Below, one piece after another: positions 9,099 through 16,536 of a stretch of DNA of 64,000 nt. The stretch's first letter is position 1. Each line of letters begins with the position of its first letter. A program made the translations under genes and the position numbers. Source of the stretch: PCPOR2b sp965220385 (GTDB lineage Bacteria; Poribacteria; WGA-4E; PCPOR2b); NCBI GenBank assembly GCA_965220385.1, contig OZ244825.1:1116001-1180000 (forward strand). Reading direction: 5' to 3'. Under the pieces are notes generated by a model. It was given only the letters and a program-made list of their open reading frames with translations, did no database searches and was not told the origin of the DNA.

Positions 9099-10061
9099 TT
9101 AGAATCCGGCGCTCTTATCAACTTGGTTGTGCAGGGGTAACTCCCCACGCACGAAACGTCCGATATTCTTACCAAAAATCTCAAGCACGTGCTGTCCCTC
9201 GAACTGCGTGCCGCCAGAAACGTGCGGCGCGATTAATACATTCTCCATCTCCCACAATTCACTCTCTTCTGGCAGGGGTTCCGTTGCAAAAACGTCCATC
9301 GCCGCCGCAGCTAACCGGCCCTCCCGCAACGCAGATACCATGGCTGCTTCATCAATAATTCCGCCCCGTGACATAGGCACGATCATCGCCGTCGGTTTCA
9401 TCAGGGCTATCTGTTCTGTACCGATCATCCCGCGCGTTTCTGGTGTGCGAGGGACAGCGATCAGTACATAGTCCGACTCGCACAACAGATCATCAAGTCG
9501 ATCAAATCCCCACACCTCACTGACGTAGTCTGGCTTGTCGCCGGGATAGAGGTCTACCGCGATGATACGCATGTCGAAGGCACTTCCCCGCTTGGCAATT
9601 TCCCGTCCAATCTTCCCAAACCCGACTATCCCCATCGTGCTATTGGTCAGTTCCACCATCTTAGGGCGGATCTTGCCGATTGCCCACTGTTTTTGCTGCT
9701 GTGCGAGGATAGAATCTCTGATGCCACGGGTAAAGGCGAGGATCATAGCGATCGCACTCTCTGCGACACACGCAGCATGGGTGCCGCTCGCGCTCGTTAG
9801 CAGGACATCGCTCTCTACCACTTCGGGGATAGCCACAAAGTAGTCAACCCCGGAGCTGGGCGACTGAATCCATTTGAGGTTTTTGGCAGCGAGGAAAAGA
9901 TCGCGGTTGAGCCAACCGATGTAGACATCGGCATCGGCGATAAGTGTGGACGCATCTTCTGGTTTGGCGCAGTGGATAAATTCTACGTCAGGATAGGTTT
10001 TCTCGAATTCGGGGATCCCCTCTTCGAGTCCCATGTGGTTAGGTCCAACCAAAATCTTCAT
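9099..10061 (-). CDS. D-isomer-specific 2-hydroxyacid dehydrogenase family protein
   Basis: A 320-residue NAD-dependent dehydrogenase. The nucleotide-binding motif GIVGFGKIGREIAKRG begins near residue 144. The catalytic arginine lies in AVPRTPETRGMIG, and the glutamate and histidine in ATEPLPEESELWEMEN and APHVSGGT complete the R-E-H triad of D-lactate / glycerate / phosphoglycerate dehydrogenase-like enzymes. It has no ACT domain, so it is not a typical SerA. It is followed by a Gfo/Idh gene at 12 bp and faces a divergent PhyH gene across a 237-bp region. It probably reduces or oxidises a 2-oxo/2-hydroxy acid; specificity is not evident. Confidence 0.9.
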   Translation of the reverse strand: MKILVGPNHMGLEEGIPEFEKTYPDVEFIHCAKPEDASTLIADADVYIGWLNRDLFLAAKNLKWIQSPSSGVDYFVAIPEVVESDVLLTSASGTHAACVAESAIAMILAFTRGIRDSILAQQQKQWAIGKIRPKMVELTNSTMGIVGFGKIGREIAKRGSAFDMRIIAVDLYPGDKPDYVSEVWGFDRLDDLLCESDYVLIAVPRTPETRGMIGTEQIALMKPTAMIVPMSRGGIIDEAAMVSALREGRLAAAAMDVFATEPLPEESELWEMENVLIAPHVSGGTQFEGQHVLEIFGKNIGRFVRGELPLHNQVDKSAGF

Positions 10062-10130
10062 TTACCGTCTATTCTCCTTAGTATATGTTAAAAATTTTAT
10101 CTGAAAAGCGTGGTTTCCGAGAATCGCAGC

Positions 10131-10230
10131 ATGGTATACTTAGGGTCGTATAAAATTGCGATTTGAACCGCCCGATTCGTCGAGTGCTTCATCCACCAAA
10201 ATCAATCTCTGATGGTACGCAGTATACCAT
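10131..10230. repeat. 10-bp inverted repeat in a divergent intergenic region
   Basis: ATGGTATACT at 10131-10140 and its exact reverse complement AGTATACCAT at 10221-10230 lie 80 bp apart in the 237-bp space between the minus-strand hydroxyacid dehydrogenase and the plus-strand PhyH gene. A second half-site, ATGGTA at 10212-10217, forms a shorter palindrome with TACCAT at 10225-10230. The arrangement would suit a regulator acting on both promoters by looping, but no regulator is adjacent, so this is only a candidate operator. Confidence 0.35.
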
Positions 10231-10298
10231 ATCTATCACGAATCCGAAACCTATTTTTTCGAGAGCGAGTTGCTGCTGTAGCGAGGAGGAGAGAAAAA

Positions 10299-11129
10299 AT
10301 GTCCAAAGAATTGAATCAGCGTTTAGAAGAATACAAGGCAAATGGGTTCACTGTTTTTGAGGGGTTGTACACCAAGGAACAGATGCAGCGTTGGCGTGAG
10401 AGACATCGGGAGTTAATGGCGGATTATGATGGACAGACCTGGTTTGGAAACATGCTTGAGTACGCCCCTAAGCTAATGTGGCCCGCGGTGAAACATCCGA
10501 CCATACTTGACTTCTTGGAGTCTGTGATGGGACCATTCGTGCAACTCGATAACCTCACCCTCGCCGCTTTTCCAAGCGTACCCAAGGATCAGGCTGATGG
10601 GCGCGCATCCGGTTGGCACCGAGACCGGTGGGCAAAAGTGCCGCAGAAGGATATCTACGAGCGCCCACTTGCTTCAAACGCAATCAGTTATCTGCAGGAT
10701 CTAACGGACGAATACGGTCCTTTGCGAGTTATTGCTGGGTCGCATCGGCAGCCGATCACCATAGACATCGAAGATCGAAACAAGCCACATCCGGACGAAA
10801 CCTTACTCTATATGAAGGCTGGAGACGTCGTTGTAACACACAACCACCTGATCCATTCGGGGACCCCCAATACTGCCGACGGTCTGCGCTACTTTTTCAG
10901 TGTTTACTACAATTCCACTTGGCTCAAGCACACCGATAACCATAGTGGTCCGCTAACACTGCGTCTCCTTGAAGAGGCACGTGGGCGTGACGACCACCGA
11001 CTGATGCGACTCTTGGGGGTCGATACGCAGCTACAGCCACGCTGCAATTCTGGATTTCTGGCTCCGGACGAGGATCGGTGGGAGGAATGGATCGCTGCCG
11101 ATCGCGCAGCAGTTAAATCTGAAGAATAA
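10299..11129 (+). CDS. Phytanoyl-CoA dioxygenase (PhyH) family protein
   Basis: A 276-residue PhyH-type oxygenase. The iron ligands are H107-x-D109 in GWHRDRW and the distal H186 in HNHLIHSGTPN, with R197 in GLRYFF as the likely 2-oxoglutarate anchor. Start: the ATG at 10299 is preceded by GAGGAGGA 8 nt away, much better than the upstream GTG-type start that would add 29 residues. It is transcribed divergently from the hydroxyacid dehydrogenase / Gfo-Idh pair, with a symmetric repeat in the shared upstream region. The closest paralogs in the window are the PhyH genes at 0.5, 29 and 34 kb, but the sequences differ greatly outside the metal site. The substrate is unknown. Confidence 0.9.
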   Translation: MSKELNQRLEEYKANGFTVFEGLYTKEQMQRWRERHRELMADYDGQTWFGNMLEYAPKLMWPAVKHPTILDFLESVMGPFVQLDNLTLAAFPSVPKDQADGRASGWHRDRWAKVPQKDIYERPLASNAISYLQDLTDEYGPLRVIAGSHRQPITIDIEDRNKPHPDETLLYMKAGDVVVTHNHLIHSGTPNTADGLRYFFSVYYNSTWLKHTDNHSGPLTLRLLEEARGRDDHRLMRLLGVDTQLQPRCNSGFLAPDEDRWEEWIAADRAAVKSEE

Positions 11130-11243
11130 TACGTAAGAAACAACTCGACCTTGCGGATTACGCATTGTTTTGTAAAGGTGACGCAAACTGCTACCTATTG
11201 CCTTTCTACGAGTTTAGGTGACAAGGTAGATTAGGATCTGTTA

Positions 11244-12293
11244 TTAGAAGCCGAGCGAGGCTGCGATCCCGTACTCCTCCGCCAAAGACTTGAGAGTGTT
11301 CCAGGTGGCGTCCTCTATAAAGATACCTTCCTGCAACTTCTGTTGAGTCCGCAGATGTTCTAACTCTCCAGGATAGAAAACCTCTGTAAAGCCAGCCGCT
11401 GGCGGACAGCCCTTCAAATATGCAGCGAACTCCGCAACCTCTTTCTTGAACTCAGTAAGGGAACGGAAGGCATCGACGTTGAAGGCTGCCATGAAGCACC
11501 CATCATTGTGTTTGCCCGCTGGATCATGTCCAAAACCGAGACCAGTGAGGATACCTGAAAAGATTTCGACCATTACCGATAGTCCATATCCTTTGTGCCC
11601 CTCTGGTCCCCCCAGTGGAAGCTGAACACCGCCACGACCTAAATCCTCAGGATCCGTGGTTGGGTTGCCATCCTTATCAAGAATCCAACCCTCCGGAATC
11701 TCGACGCCACGTGTGCGCGCCACATTGATCTTCCCACCCGCAACAGCACTGGTCGCCATGTCTATAAACAGCGTACCTTCCAAATCGCTGGGCATCGCCA
11801 TACAAATAGGATTCGTGCCGAGCCGTGCTTCTCTGCCGCCAAAGGGCGCGACTGATTTACTAGTGCGCCCAGAGTCAGCGGTCATCATACCTATTAGATC
11901 CGACTGCGCCGCCATGATAGGGTAATCCGCTACCCGACCGACATGGCTCTGTTGGTAGACCGTAGTGGCTGCGACGCCGTGTTGCTTGGCTTTCTTGATC
12001 GTGATTTGCATCGCCCGCTCGGAGACCACGTATCCGAATCCCCAGTTGCCGTTAATCACCGTGGTAACACCGGTCTCACGGACAATCTCAAAAGGTGCAC
12101 CCGGTACTATGTGCCCCCGATTTATCCGGTCGATGTAACCGGGGATGGCAATAATTCCGTGCGAGTCGTGACCTGCTAAATTGGCACCCATCGAGTGCCT
12201 TGAGATGATTGCCGCCTCCTCTGAACTGGCACCTGCCCCTTGAAGGAGTTGAGAAGCAATTTCTCGTAACTGATCAGCTGAAATGGTAGGCAT
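11244..12293 (-). CDS. Ldh2-type malate/L-lactate (2-hydroxyacid) dehydrogenase
   Basis: A 349-residue NAD(P)-dependent oxidoreductase of the Ldh_2 family (malate / sulfolactate / ureidoglycolate dehydrogenases), which has a fold distinct from Rossmann enzymes. Visible family blocks are the ANLAGHDSHGIIAIPGYIDRI N-terminal segment with the catalytic-region histidines (HDSHG), the NWGFGYVVSERAM block, QQSHVGRVADY, GTNPICMAMPS and the EGHKGYGLSVMVEIFSG glycine-rich segment. Start: the ATG at 12293 (MPTISADQ) has a GGAGGG ribosome site 7 nt upstream. A paralog lies at 38.1 kb. A malate, lactate or related 2-hydroxyacid is likely. Confidence 0.92.
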   Translation of the reverse strand: MPTISADQLREIASQLLQGAGASSEEAAIISRHSMGANLAGHDSHGIIAIPGYIDRINRGHIVPGAPFEIVRETGVTTVINGNWGFGYVVSERAMQITIKKAKQHGVAATTVYQQSHVGRVADYPIMAAQSDLIGMMTADSGRTSKSVAPFGGREARLGTNPICMAMPSDLEGTLFIDMATSAVAGGKINVARTRGVEIPEGWILDKDGNPTTDPEDLGRGGVQLPLGGPEGHKGYGLSVMVEIFSGILTGLGFGHDPAGKHNDGCFMAAFNVDAFRSLTEFKKEVAEFAAYLKGCPPAAGFTEVFYPGELEHLRTQQKLQEGIFIEDATWNTLKSLAEEYGIAASLGF

Positions 12294-12806
12294 AATTCCC
12301 TCCTGATTCGGTATGAATGTAGGACACATCTAATTCGTCTTCTGTATGACTGATACGCCTGCTCTAATTTAGCAAAGCCAAGGTGCTTTGTCAAATTCAT
12401 ATTGCTGGGTTGGAGTTGTGGCGAACGAATCTTCCCCTTTCCCCGCTTCCGTCCCTGCAAGCGGTATCTGGCACAAGAACATCTGCTCGATGCTTCTCCC
12501 ACCTTGGAAGAGTCTCACCGTGGAACCACATCTCGGGGGTGCGGCACAGAAGCTGACAGTCATCAAACCCGCGATTGACGAAAACTGCACAAACTTTTCG
12601 GTAGTGGTACACCCTGCGAATGCTCGGAAAAAGATTAAACCACCTACCGTTTCTGCTCGTCTTATGCGGGTTTCTATAGCTGTAAAAGCCTCTTAGACAA
12701 CTTTGGTATCTTTTGTGCCGATTCATCGTTGTCAAGATTCGTGCGTGATTTAGTAGGATACGACATTCGCTCGCTTGAAAAACGAGCACTGTAAAGGAGA
12801 TAACAG
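12294..12806. other. Intergenic region, 513 bp
   Basis: No gene I can support. Open frames of about 70-130 codons exist on both strands over 12388-12790, but none has a ribosome binding site, a signal peptide or a recognisable motif, and they overlap each other. The segment could be a decayed gene. The only functional-looking piece is the sigma-54-like element at 12703-12719, described separately, upstream of the barrel gene. Confidence 0.5.
12703..12719 (+). promoter_or_regulatory. Candidate sigma-54 (-24/-12) promoter
   Basis: TTGGTATCTTTTGTGCC has the invariant GG (12705-12706) and GC (12717-12718) of sigma-54 promoters at the obligatory 10-nt spacing, and lies about 88 nt before the ATG of the barrel gene. 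It is almost identical to the element at 13863-13879 (shared pattern CTTTGGYATCTTTYKTGCC). The -24 box is TGGTAT rather than TGGCAC, so it is the weaker of the pair. Confidence 0.5.
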
Positions 12807-13571
12807 ATGAAACATAAGATGTACGTCTCGTGGTGTTGGTGCATTATAGCCATTTTCGTATTAGTTGCTGCTGCAGGAAACATGACCGTAGTCGCAGAGG
12901 AAGAGGGTTCATCATCGCCCGTGGACATTGCAATTGATGCTACCTATGCAAGTGCGTATTACTGGCGAGGAGCTAGCGCAGGCGTTGGAACGAGCTTTAT
13001 GCAACCTTCTGCTGATGTCTCTTACTCCGCTGGGGCTTTCAGCGTAGGTGCCAATGTGTGGTATTCGCAAGGTATTGATGGCGGTGATGCAGACAACAGC
13101 GAGATTGATTACACCGTATACGCTGGTGCTAGCCTTGGAGCGGTTGATATCAGCGCAGGCGTTATTGACTATGCAATTCCAGGTAGTTTTCCGTTTGCAG
13201 ATGGCCATGTGCTTGAAGCAAACGCAGGTATCGGTATCAGTGCGTTGCCGTTCGACAACAGCATCACTTTCTATGTAAACCTTGCCGGTGAAAAAGATGC
13301 TTCTGGTGATGCGGCTAATTCAATGTATCTTGCCCCGAGTCTCGGAACCAGTTACAAAAACCTTGGGATTGGACTGACAGGTGGCATTGCTCTTGGTGAA
13401 AGTGACTATTATGGTACTGAAGGTGTTGCGCTGGTTGACATCACGCCAAGCATTTCCTACACCATTCCCGGTGATGCAGAAACATCTGTTAGCTTCAATA
13501 TCGGTTATAACCCTAACTCAGGCCTGAAGATGTCTTATGTTACTATCGGCACTTCATTCAGTATTGATTAG
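12807..13571 (+). CDS. Outer-membrane beta-barrel protein (TorF/Gcw-like family)
   Basis: A 254-residue secreted protein. Residues 1-30 form a signal peptide with a hydrophobic core (IIAIFVLVAAAG) and a likely cleavage near VVAEE. The mature part is rich in alternating Gly/Ser/Tyr strands (YASAYYWRGASAG, GLTGGIALGESDYYG, VTIGTSFSID) and ends in a strand, as expected for an outer-membrane barrel. The opening ATYASAYYWRG resembles the small Gcw/TIGR02001-type barrel family (the comparison is from memory). The ATG has AAAGGAG 9 nt upstream and a sigma-54-like element about 90 nt upstream. Its position before the porin and urea transporter genes, with the same promoter pattern, suggests a role in solute entry during nitrogen limitation. 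Confidence 0.75.
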   Translation: MKHKMYVSWCWCIIAIFVLVAAAGNMTVVAEEEGSSSPVDIAIDATYASAYYWRGASAGVGTSFMQPSADVSYSAGAFSVGANVWYSQGIDGGDADNSEIDYTVYAGASLGAVDISAGVIDYAIPGSFPFADGHVLEANAGIGISALPFDNSITFYVNLAGEKDASGDAANSMYLAPSLGTSYKNLGIGLTGGIALGESDYYGTEGVALVDITPSISYTIPGDAETSVSFNIGYNPNSGLKMSYVTIGTSFSID

Positions 13572-13633
13572 AGGTATCAGAATACTTCGGGCATGTTGAC
13601 GTTTAATTCAGGCACGTCCGGCAATCCCGAAAT

Positions 13634-13675
13634 ACCCAATCGTAGGGCGAATCTCCGTCGCTTCTACGATTGGGT
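13634..13675. terminator. Long hairpin after the barrel gene
   Basis: The 12-bp arms ACCCAATCGTAG (13634-13645) and CTACGATTGGGT (13664-13675) pair perfectly around an 18-nt loop, in which GCGA and TCGC can also pair. It lies 63 bp after the barrel gene stop. No T-run follows, so it may be an RNA-stabilising or Rho-assisted structure, or a dispersed palindrome, rather than a classic terminator. Confidence 0.45.
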
Positions 13676-13862
13676 TGCCAACCAGCAACCTAAGCTAAAA
13701 TTTAGGCAATGTGCTGCTTGATTTTTCAGCAGATTAGCGGAACTCGCATCAACCTCTCCGTAATAATCCCAAAGAAATAGCCATATCAAAGATTAAGCCC
13801 CTCCACTGTTTCTACCCACTTCCTACAGATTTTCCATATAATAAAAAACGAGAAATTAATCT

Positions 13863-13879
13863 TTGGCATCTTTCTTGCC
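13863..13879 (+). promoter_or_regulatory. Sigma-54 (-24/-12) promoter for the porin-urt-ure genes
   Basis: TTGGCATCTTTCTTGCC matches the sigma-54 consensus TGGCAC-N5-TTGCW closely: GG at 13865-13866, GC at 13877-13878, exactly 10 nt between them. It lies 150 bp upstream of the porin-like gene that heads the urea island. Sigma-54 control with an NtrC-type activator is the classic arrangement for urea and other nitrogen-scavenging genes. An activator of the right class is encoded at 61.9 kb, although there is no evidence it acts here. Confidence 0.65.
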
Positions 13880-14030
13880 CATGCCTTCCATTGTGTCCTT
13901 TTCTGGTCGTTGACGCGGGCGCATATTTCAAGAGCAATATCTCTGATTAAGCGATTGACGCGTTGAAAGTGGGCGTGACCGAAATCCTTTCCAACGTTCT
14001 CAACATCATTTCAACAATGGAGGTTAATTG

Positions 14031-14996
14031 ATGACTATAGCAAAATTAAACAGCAGAGGTGTCCAAGCGTATCTATATAGTGTCGCTATATTGACACTGA
14101 TTTTCGCCTTCGGATCTGCCTCTGCGGAAATTAAACTGAACGATAACTTATCGATATCAGGTTTTCTCGATATGTCGACCGTAACAACCATGGGTGATGA
14201 GACCGAAACAAGCCTGTCTTTTGATCAGTTCGAGATGGATTTTCATCTGAACTACGGCTCAGTCACCGGACAGGTCGATATTGATAGTACAGATCCGGAT
14301 CAAGGCATAAAGCTGGAGCAAGGCTTTGTAACATACACAGCCCCTAAAGATGCCTTACCCGGTGTGAGTATTACTGCAGGTCGGTTCCTCAGTTCGTTAG
14401 GCTTTGAAGCAGCAGAGCCAACAGGGCTCTATCAATACTCTTTTTCGGAAGGTATTCCCTATCCTGGCTACCAGAACGGTGTCGCACTAAACGTTAAACC
14501 TGTAAAACAAGCAGGCCTCTACGTCGCGTTCTTGTCTAGTGTTTGGGATGCGAACGAAACAGATGCAGGAACCCCAGGCATCGAAGCTCAGCTCGCACTC
14601 ATGCCCATGGAGCAGATTACCGCGAAGGTTGGGTATGCGTTAGATGCGATGGACGACTATACTCAAACCGAGCTCAACGCTTGGGTATCATTTGCACAGG
14701 GACCGTTGACCCTCGCTGGGGAGATTGATCTGTTAGGGAATTGGGGCGCTGACGGTAATAATGGTATGCACTTCTTGGGGATGGCGAACGTTTCGCTGGA
14801 GGATATAATCTCAGCACCGGTTGGTGTAACCCTCCGCTTCAGTGGAATTAGTCTGGATGATTCAGACACCTCCACGGAATTCACGTTTAGCCCTTCTTAT
14901 ACAGCAACGGAGAACTGGCTACTTCTTGCTGAATTCAAACAGCGTCTTGACGCTGAAGAGACAATCATCGCGTTTGAATCTCTTTTCACATATTAA
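14031..14996 (+). CDS. Porin-like outer-membrane beta-barrel protein, urea-island
   Basis: A 321-residue protein with a signal peptide (hydrophobic core YLYSVAILTLIFAFG, likely cleavage after SASAE) and a mature part made of amphipathic strands with turns (SISGFLDMSTVTT, LNYGSVTGQVDIDS, AGRFLSSLGFEA) typical of carbohydrate/small-solute porins. It ends in FESLFTY, and a C-terminal aromatic residue is the usual outer-membrane barrel sorting signal. Start: the ATG at 14031 with TGGAGG 7 nt upstream is preferred over the adjacent TTG. It lies 46 bp before urtA in the same direction and downstream of a sigma-54-type promoter, so I infer that it is the outer-membrane entry channel of the urea uptake system. 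Confidence 0.75.
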   Translation: MTIAKLNSRGVQAYLYSVAILTLIFAFGSASAEIKLNDNLSISGFLDMSTVTTMGDETETSLSFDQFEMDFHLNYGSVTGQVDIDSTDPDQGIKLEQGFVTYTAPKDALPGVSITAGRFLSSLGFEAAEPTGLYQYSFSEGIPYPGYQNGVALNVKPVKQAGLYVAFLSSVWDANETDAGTPGIEAQLALMPMEQITAKVGYALDAMDDYTQTELNAWVSFAQGPLTLAGEIDLLGNWGADGNNGMHFLGMANVSLEDIISAPVGVTLRFSGISLDDSDTSTEFTFSPSYTATENWLLLAEFKQRLDAEETIIAFESLFTY

Positions 14997-15042
14997 CTGA
15001 TAACCTGATAAACACAACTAGTTGATCTAAGGAGGATATTAA

Positions 15043-16329
15043 ATGTTTCGGTCTGAATCAAAATTGTACAGTATCGTCGCTATAGGTTTGTTACTCTTTG
15101 CTTTAGGAATGCTCAGCGTTGAAGAGGTGAACGCCGGGCATCACGAAGTAAAAATTGGTGTGCTGCACTCGTTGAGTGGGACGATGGCAATCTCTGAAAC
15201 CTCGCTCAAGGACGTTGTTCTAATGGCTGTTGAAGAAATTAACGCCGCCGGTGGCCTAATGGGGAAACAGATTGAACCTGTTGTTGTTGACCCTGCCAGC
15301 GATTGGGACCTTTTCGCTGAAAAAGCGAAGGACTTAATTACAAAGAATGAGGTTGCCGTAGTCTTTGGATGCTGGACCTCTGTGAGCCGGAAGTCGGTGC
15401 TCCCCGTCTTTGAGGATCATAATTCTCTGCTCTTCTACCCGGTCCAGTACGAAGGTGAGGAGCAGTCGCTTAACGTTTTCTATACAGCTGCCACCCCAAA
15501 CCAGCAGCTGATTCCTGCGGCTGAGTATATGATGGAAGAGGTCGGAGCCAAGAAGTTCTATCTGCTAGGGACGGACTATGTTTTTCCACGCACAGCGAAC
15601 AAGGTGCTAAAGGCTTATCTGAAAACCAAGGGTGTACCGGACGAAAATATCGTCGAGGAGTACACCCCGTTCCACCATCAGGACTATCAAACCATCGTCG
15701 GCAAAATCAAGAAATTCGCGGCTGGCGGCGATGCCTGTGTGCTATCCACGATCAATGGTGACAGCAACGTGCCTTTCTACAAGGAGTTTGCTAACCAGGG
15801 ACTGACGTCTGATGACTGCCCGATCATGGCTTTCTCTGTTGCAGAAGACGAGCTGCGGGCGATGGACGTGCCTCCCCTCGTTGGACACCTCGCAGCGTGG
15901 AACTATTTCCAAAGCATTAACAGTCCAGAAAACAAAAAGTTCGTGAAGAACTTCAAGGCGTTCTGCGAGCGAAACGGTTTGCCCGGCGGCTCAAAGCGTG
16001 TCACAGACGATCCCATTGAAGCTGCTTACTTCGGAGTCTATGTTTGGAAGGCAGCAGTTGAGAAAGCTGGATCCTTCGATGTCGATAAGGTGCGGGAAGC
16101 GGTCTACGGATTGGAATTTGACGCGCCCGGTGGTAAGAAGATGATGCACGCTGACAACCAGCATACGCTGAAACCAGTTTACATCGGCGAAATTAAGAAA
16201 AATGGTCAATTCAAGATCATTTACAAGTCAGACGGACTGGTTTCACCCGATTCCTACAGCAGCTATCTCCATCCGGATGGCAACTATCCTGCGCCGACGG
16301 GTGGTCCCAAGGAGAAAGCTGGAATGTAG
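15043..16329 (+). CDS. urtA: Urea ABC transporter substrate-binding protein UrtA
   Basis: A 428-residue periplasmic binding protein of the branched-chain amino acid/amide type. A signal peptide (residues 1-31, core IVAIGLLLFALGML, cleavage near VNAG) precedes the start of the domain, KIGVLHSLSGTMAISETSL. The segments VFGCWTSVSRKSVLPVFE and LLFYPVQYEGEEQS are characteristic of urea/short-chain amide binders rather than LivJ. The gene begins 46 bp after the porin-like gene with a GGAGG site, and leads urtBCDE. A stable hairpin separates it from urtB, which is common after binding-protein genes that must be expressed at a higher level than the membrane subunits. Confidence 0.96.
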   Translation: MFRSESKLYSIVAIGLLLFALGMLSVEEVNAGHHEVKIGVLHSLSGTMAISETSLKDVVLMAVEEINAAGGLMGKQIEPVVVDPASDWDLFAEKAKDLITKNEVAVVFGCWTSVSRKSVLPVFEDHNSLLFYPVQYEGEEQSLNVFYTAATPNQQLIPAAEYMMEEVGAKKFYLLGTDYVFPRTANKVLKAYLKTKGVPDENIVEEYTPFHHQDYQTIVGKIKKFAAGGDACVLSTINGDSNVPFYKEFANQGLTSDDCPIMAFSVAEDELRAMDVPPLVGHLAAWNYFQSINSPENKKFVKNFKAFCERNGLPGGSKRVTDDPIEAAYFGVYVWKAAVEKAGSFDVDKVREAVYGLEFDAPGGKKMMHADNQHTLKPVYIGEIKKNGQFKIIYKSDGLVSPDSYSSYLHPDGNYPAPTGGPKEKAGM

Positions 16330-16351
16330 TTGAATCCTTGGATCTGTTCAC

Positions 16352-16402
16352 GTTGTAAGGTAAGGTGTAATAAGGAATCCCTCTTGTATCTTACCTTACA
16401 AC
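16352..16402 (+). promoter_or_regulatory. Stable hairpin between urtA and urtB
   Basis: GTTGTAAGGTAAG (16352-16364) and CTTACCTTACAAC (16390-16402) are perfect 13-bp inverted arms around a 25-nt loop that can pair further. It lies 22 bp after the urtA stop in a 207-bp gap and has no long T-run. It probably protects the urtA message or partly attenuates transcription into urtB. No gene is supported in the rest of the gap. Confidence 0.6.
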
Positions 16403-16536
16403 CCTTTCCAACTACAGTTCCTCCGCGCCGTGGATCCACGATGTTCCAAGTTTTCAAAGAATCTGCCGACATCCGGACATACGCCCACCCAGAGTGGAAA
16501 TCAACCCGTCTTATCAAGCGAATCCCCTAAAAATCC

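Larger units (their letters stand above)
13572..14030. other. Intergenic region, 459 bp, with hairpin and sigma-54 element
   Basis: It contains a strong hairpin (13634-13675), an A/T-rich tract around 13830-13860 that could bend DNA, and a sigma-54-type promoter (13863-13879). No reading frame has coding features. It separates the two outer-membrane barrel genes and appears to be a terminator-plus-promoter region. Confidence 0.6.

Noticed and set aside
12388..12789. Small genes on either strand before the barrel gene
   Set aside because: Overlapping frames without ribosome site, motif or plausible start; left as a gap with possible decay.
16330..16530. Open frame continuing past the urtA stop
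   Set aside because: It has a Cys/Pro-rich random-looking sequence without start signals; the region is explained by the hairpin between urtA and urtB.
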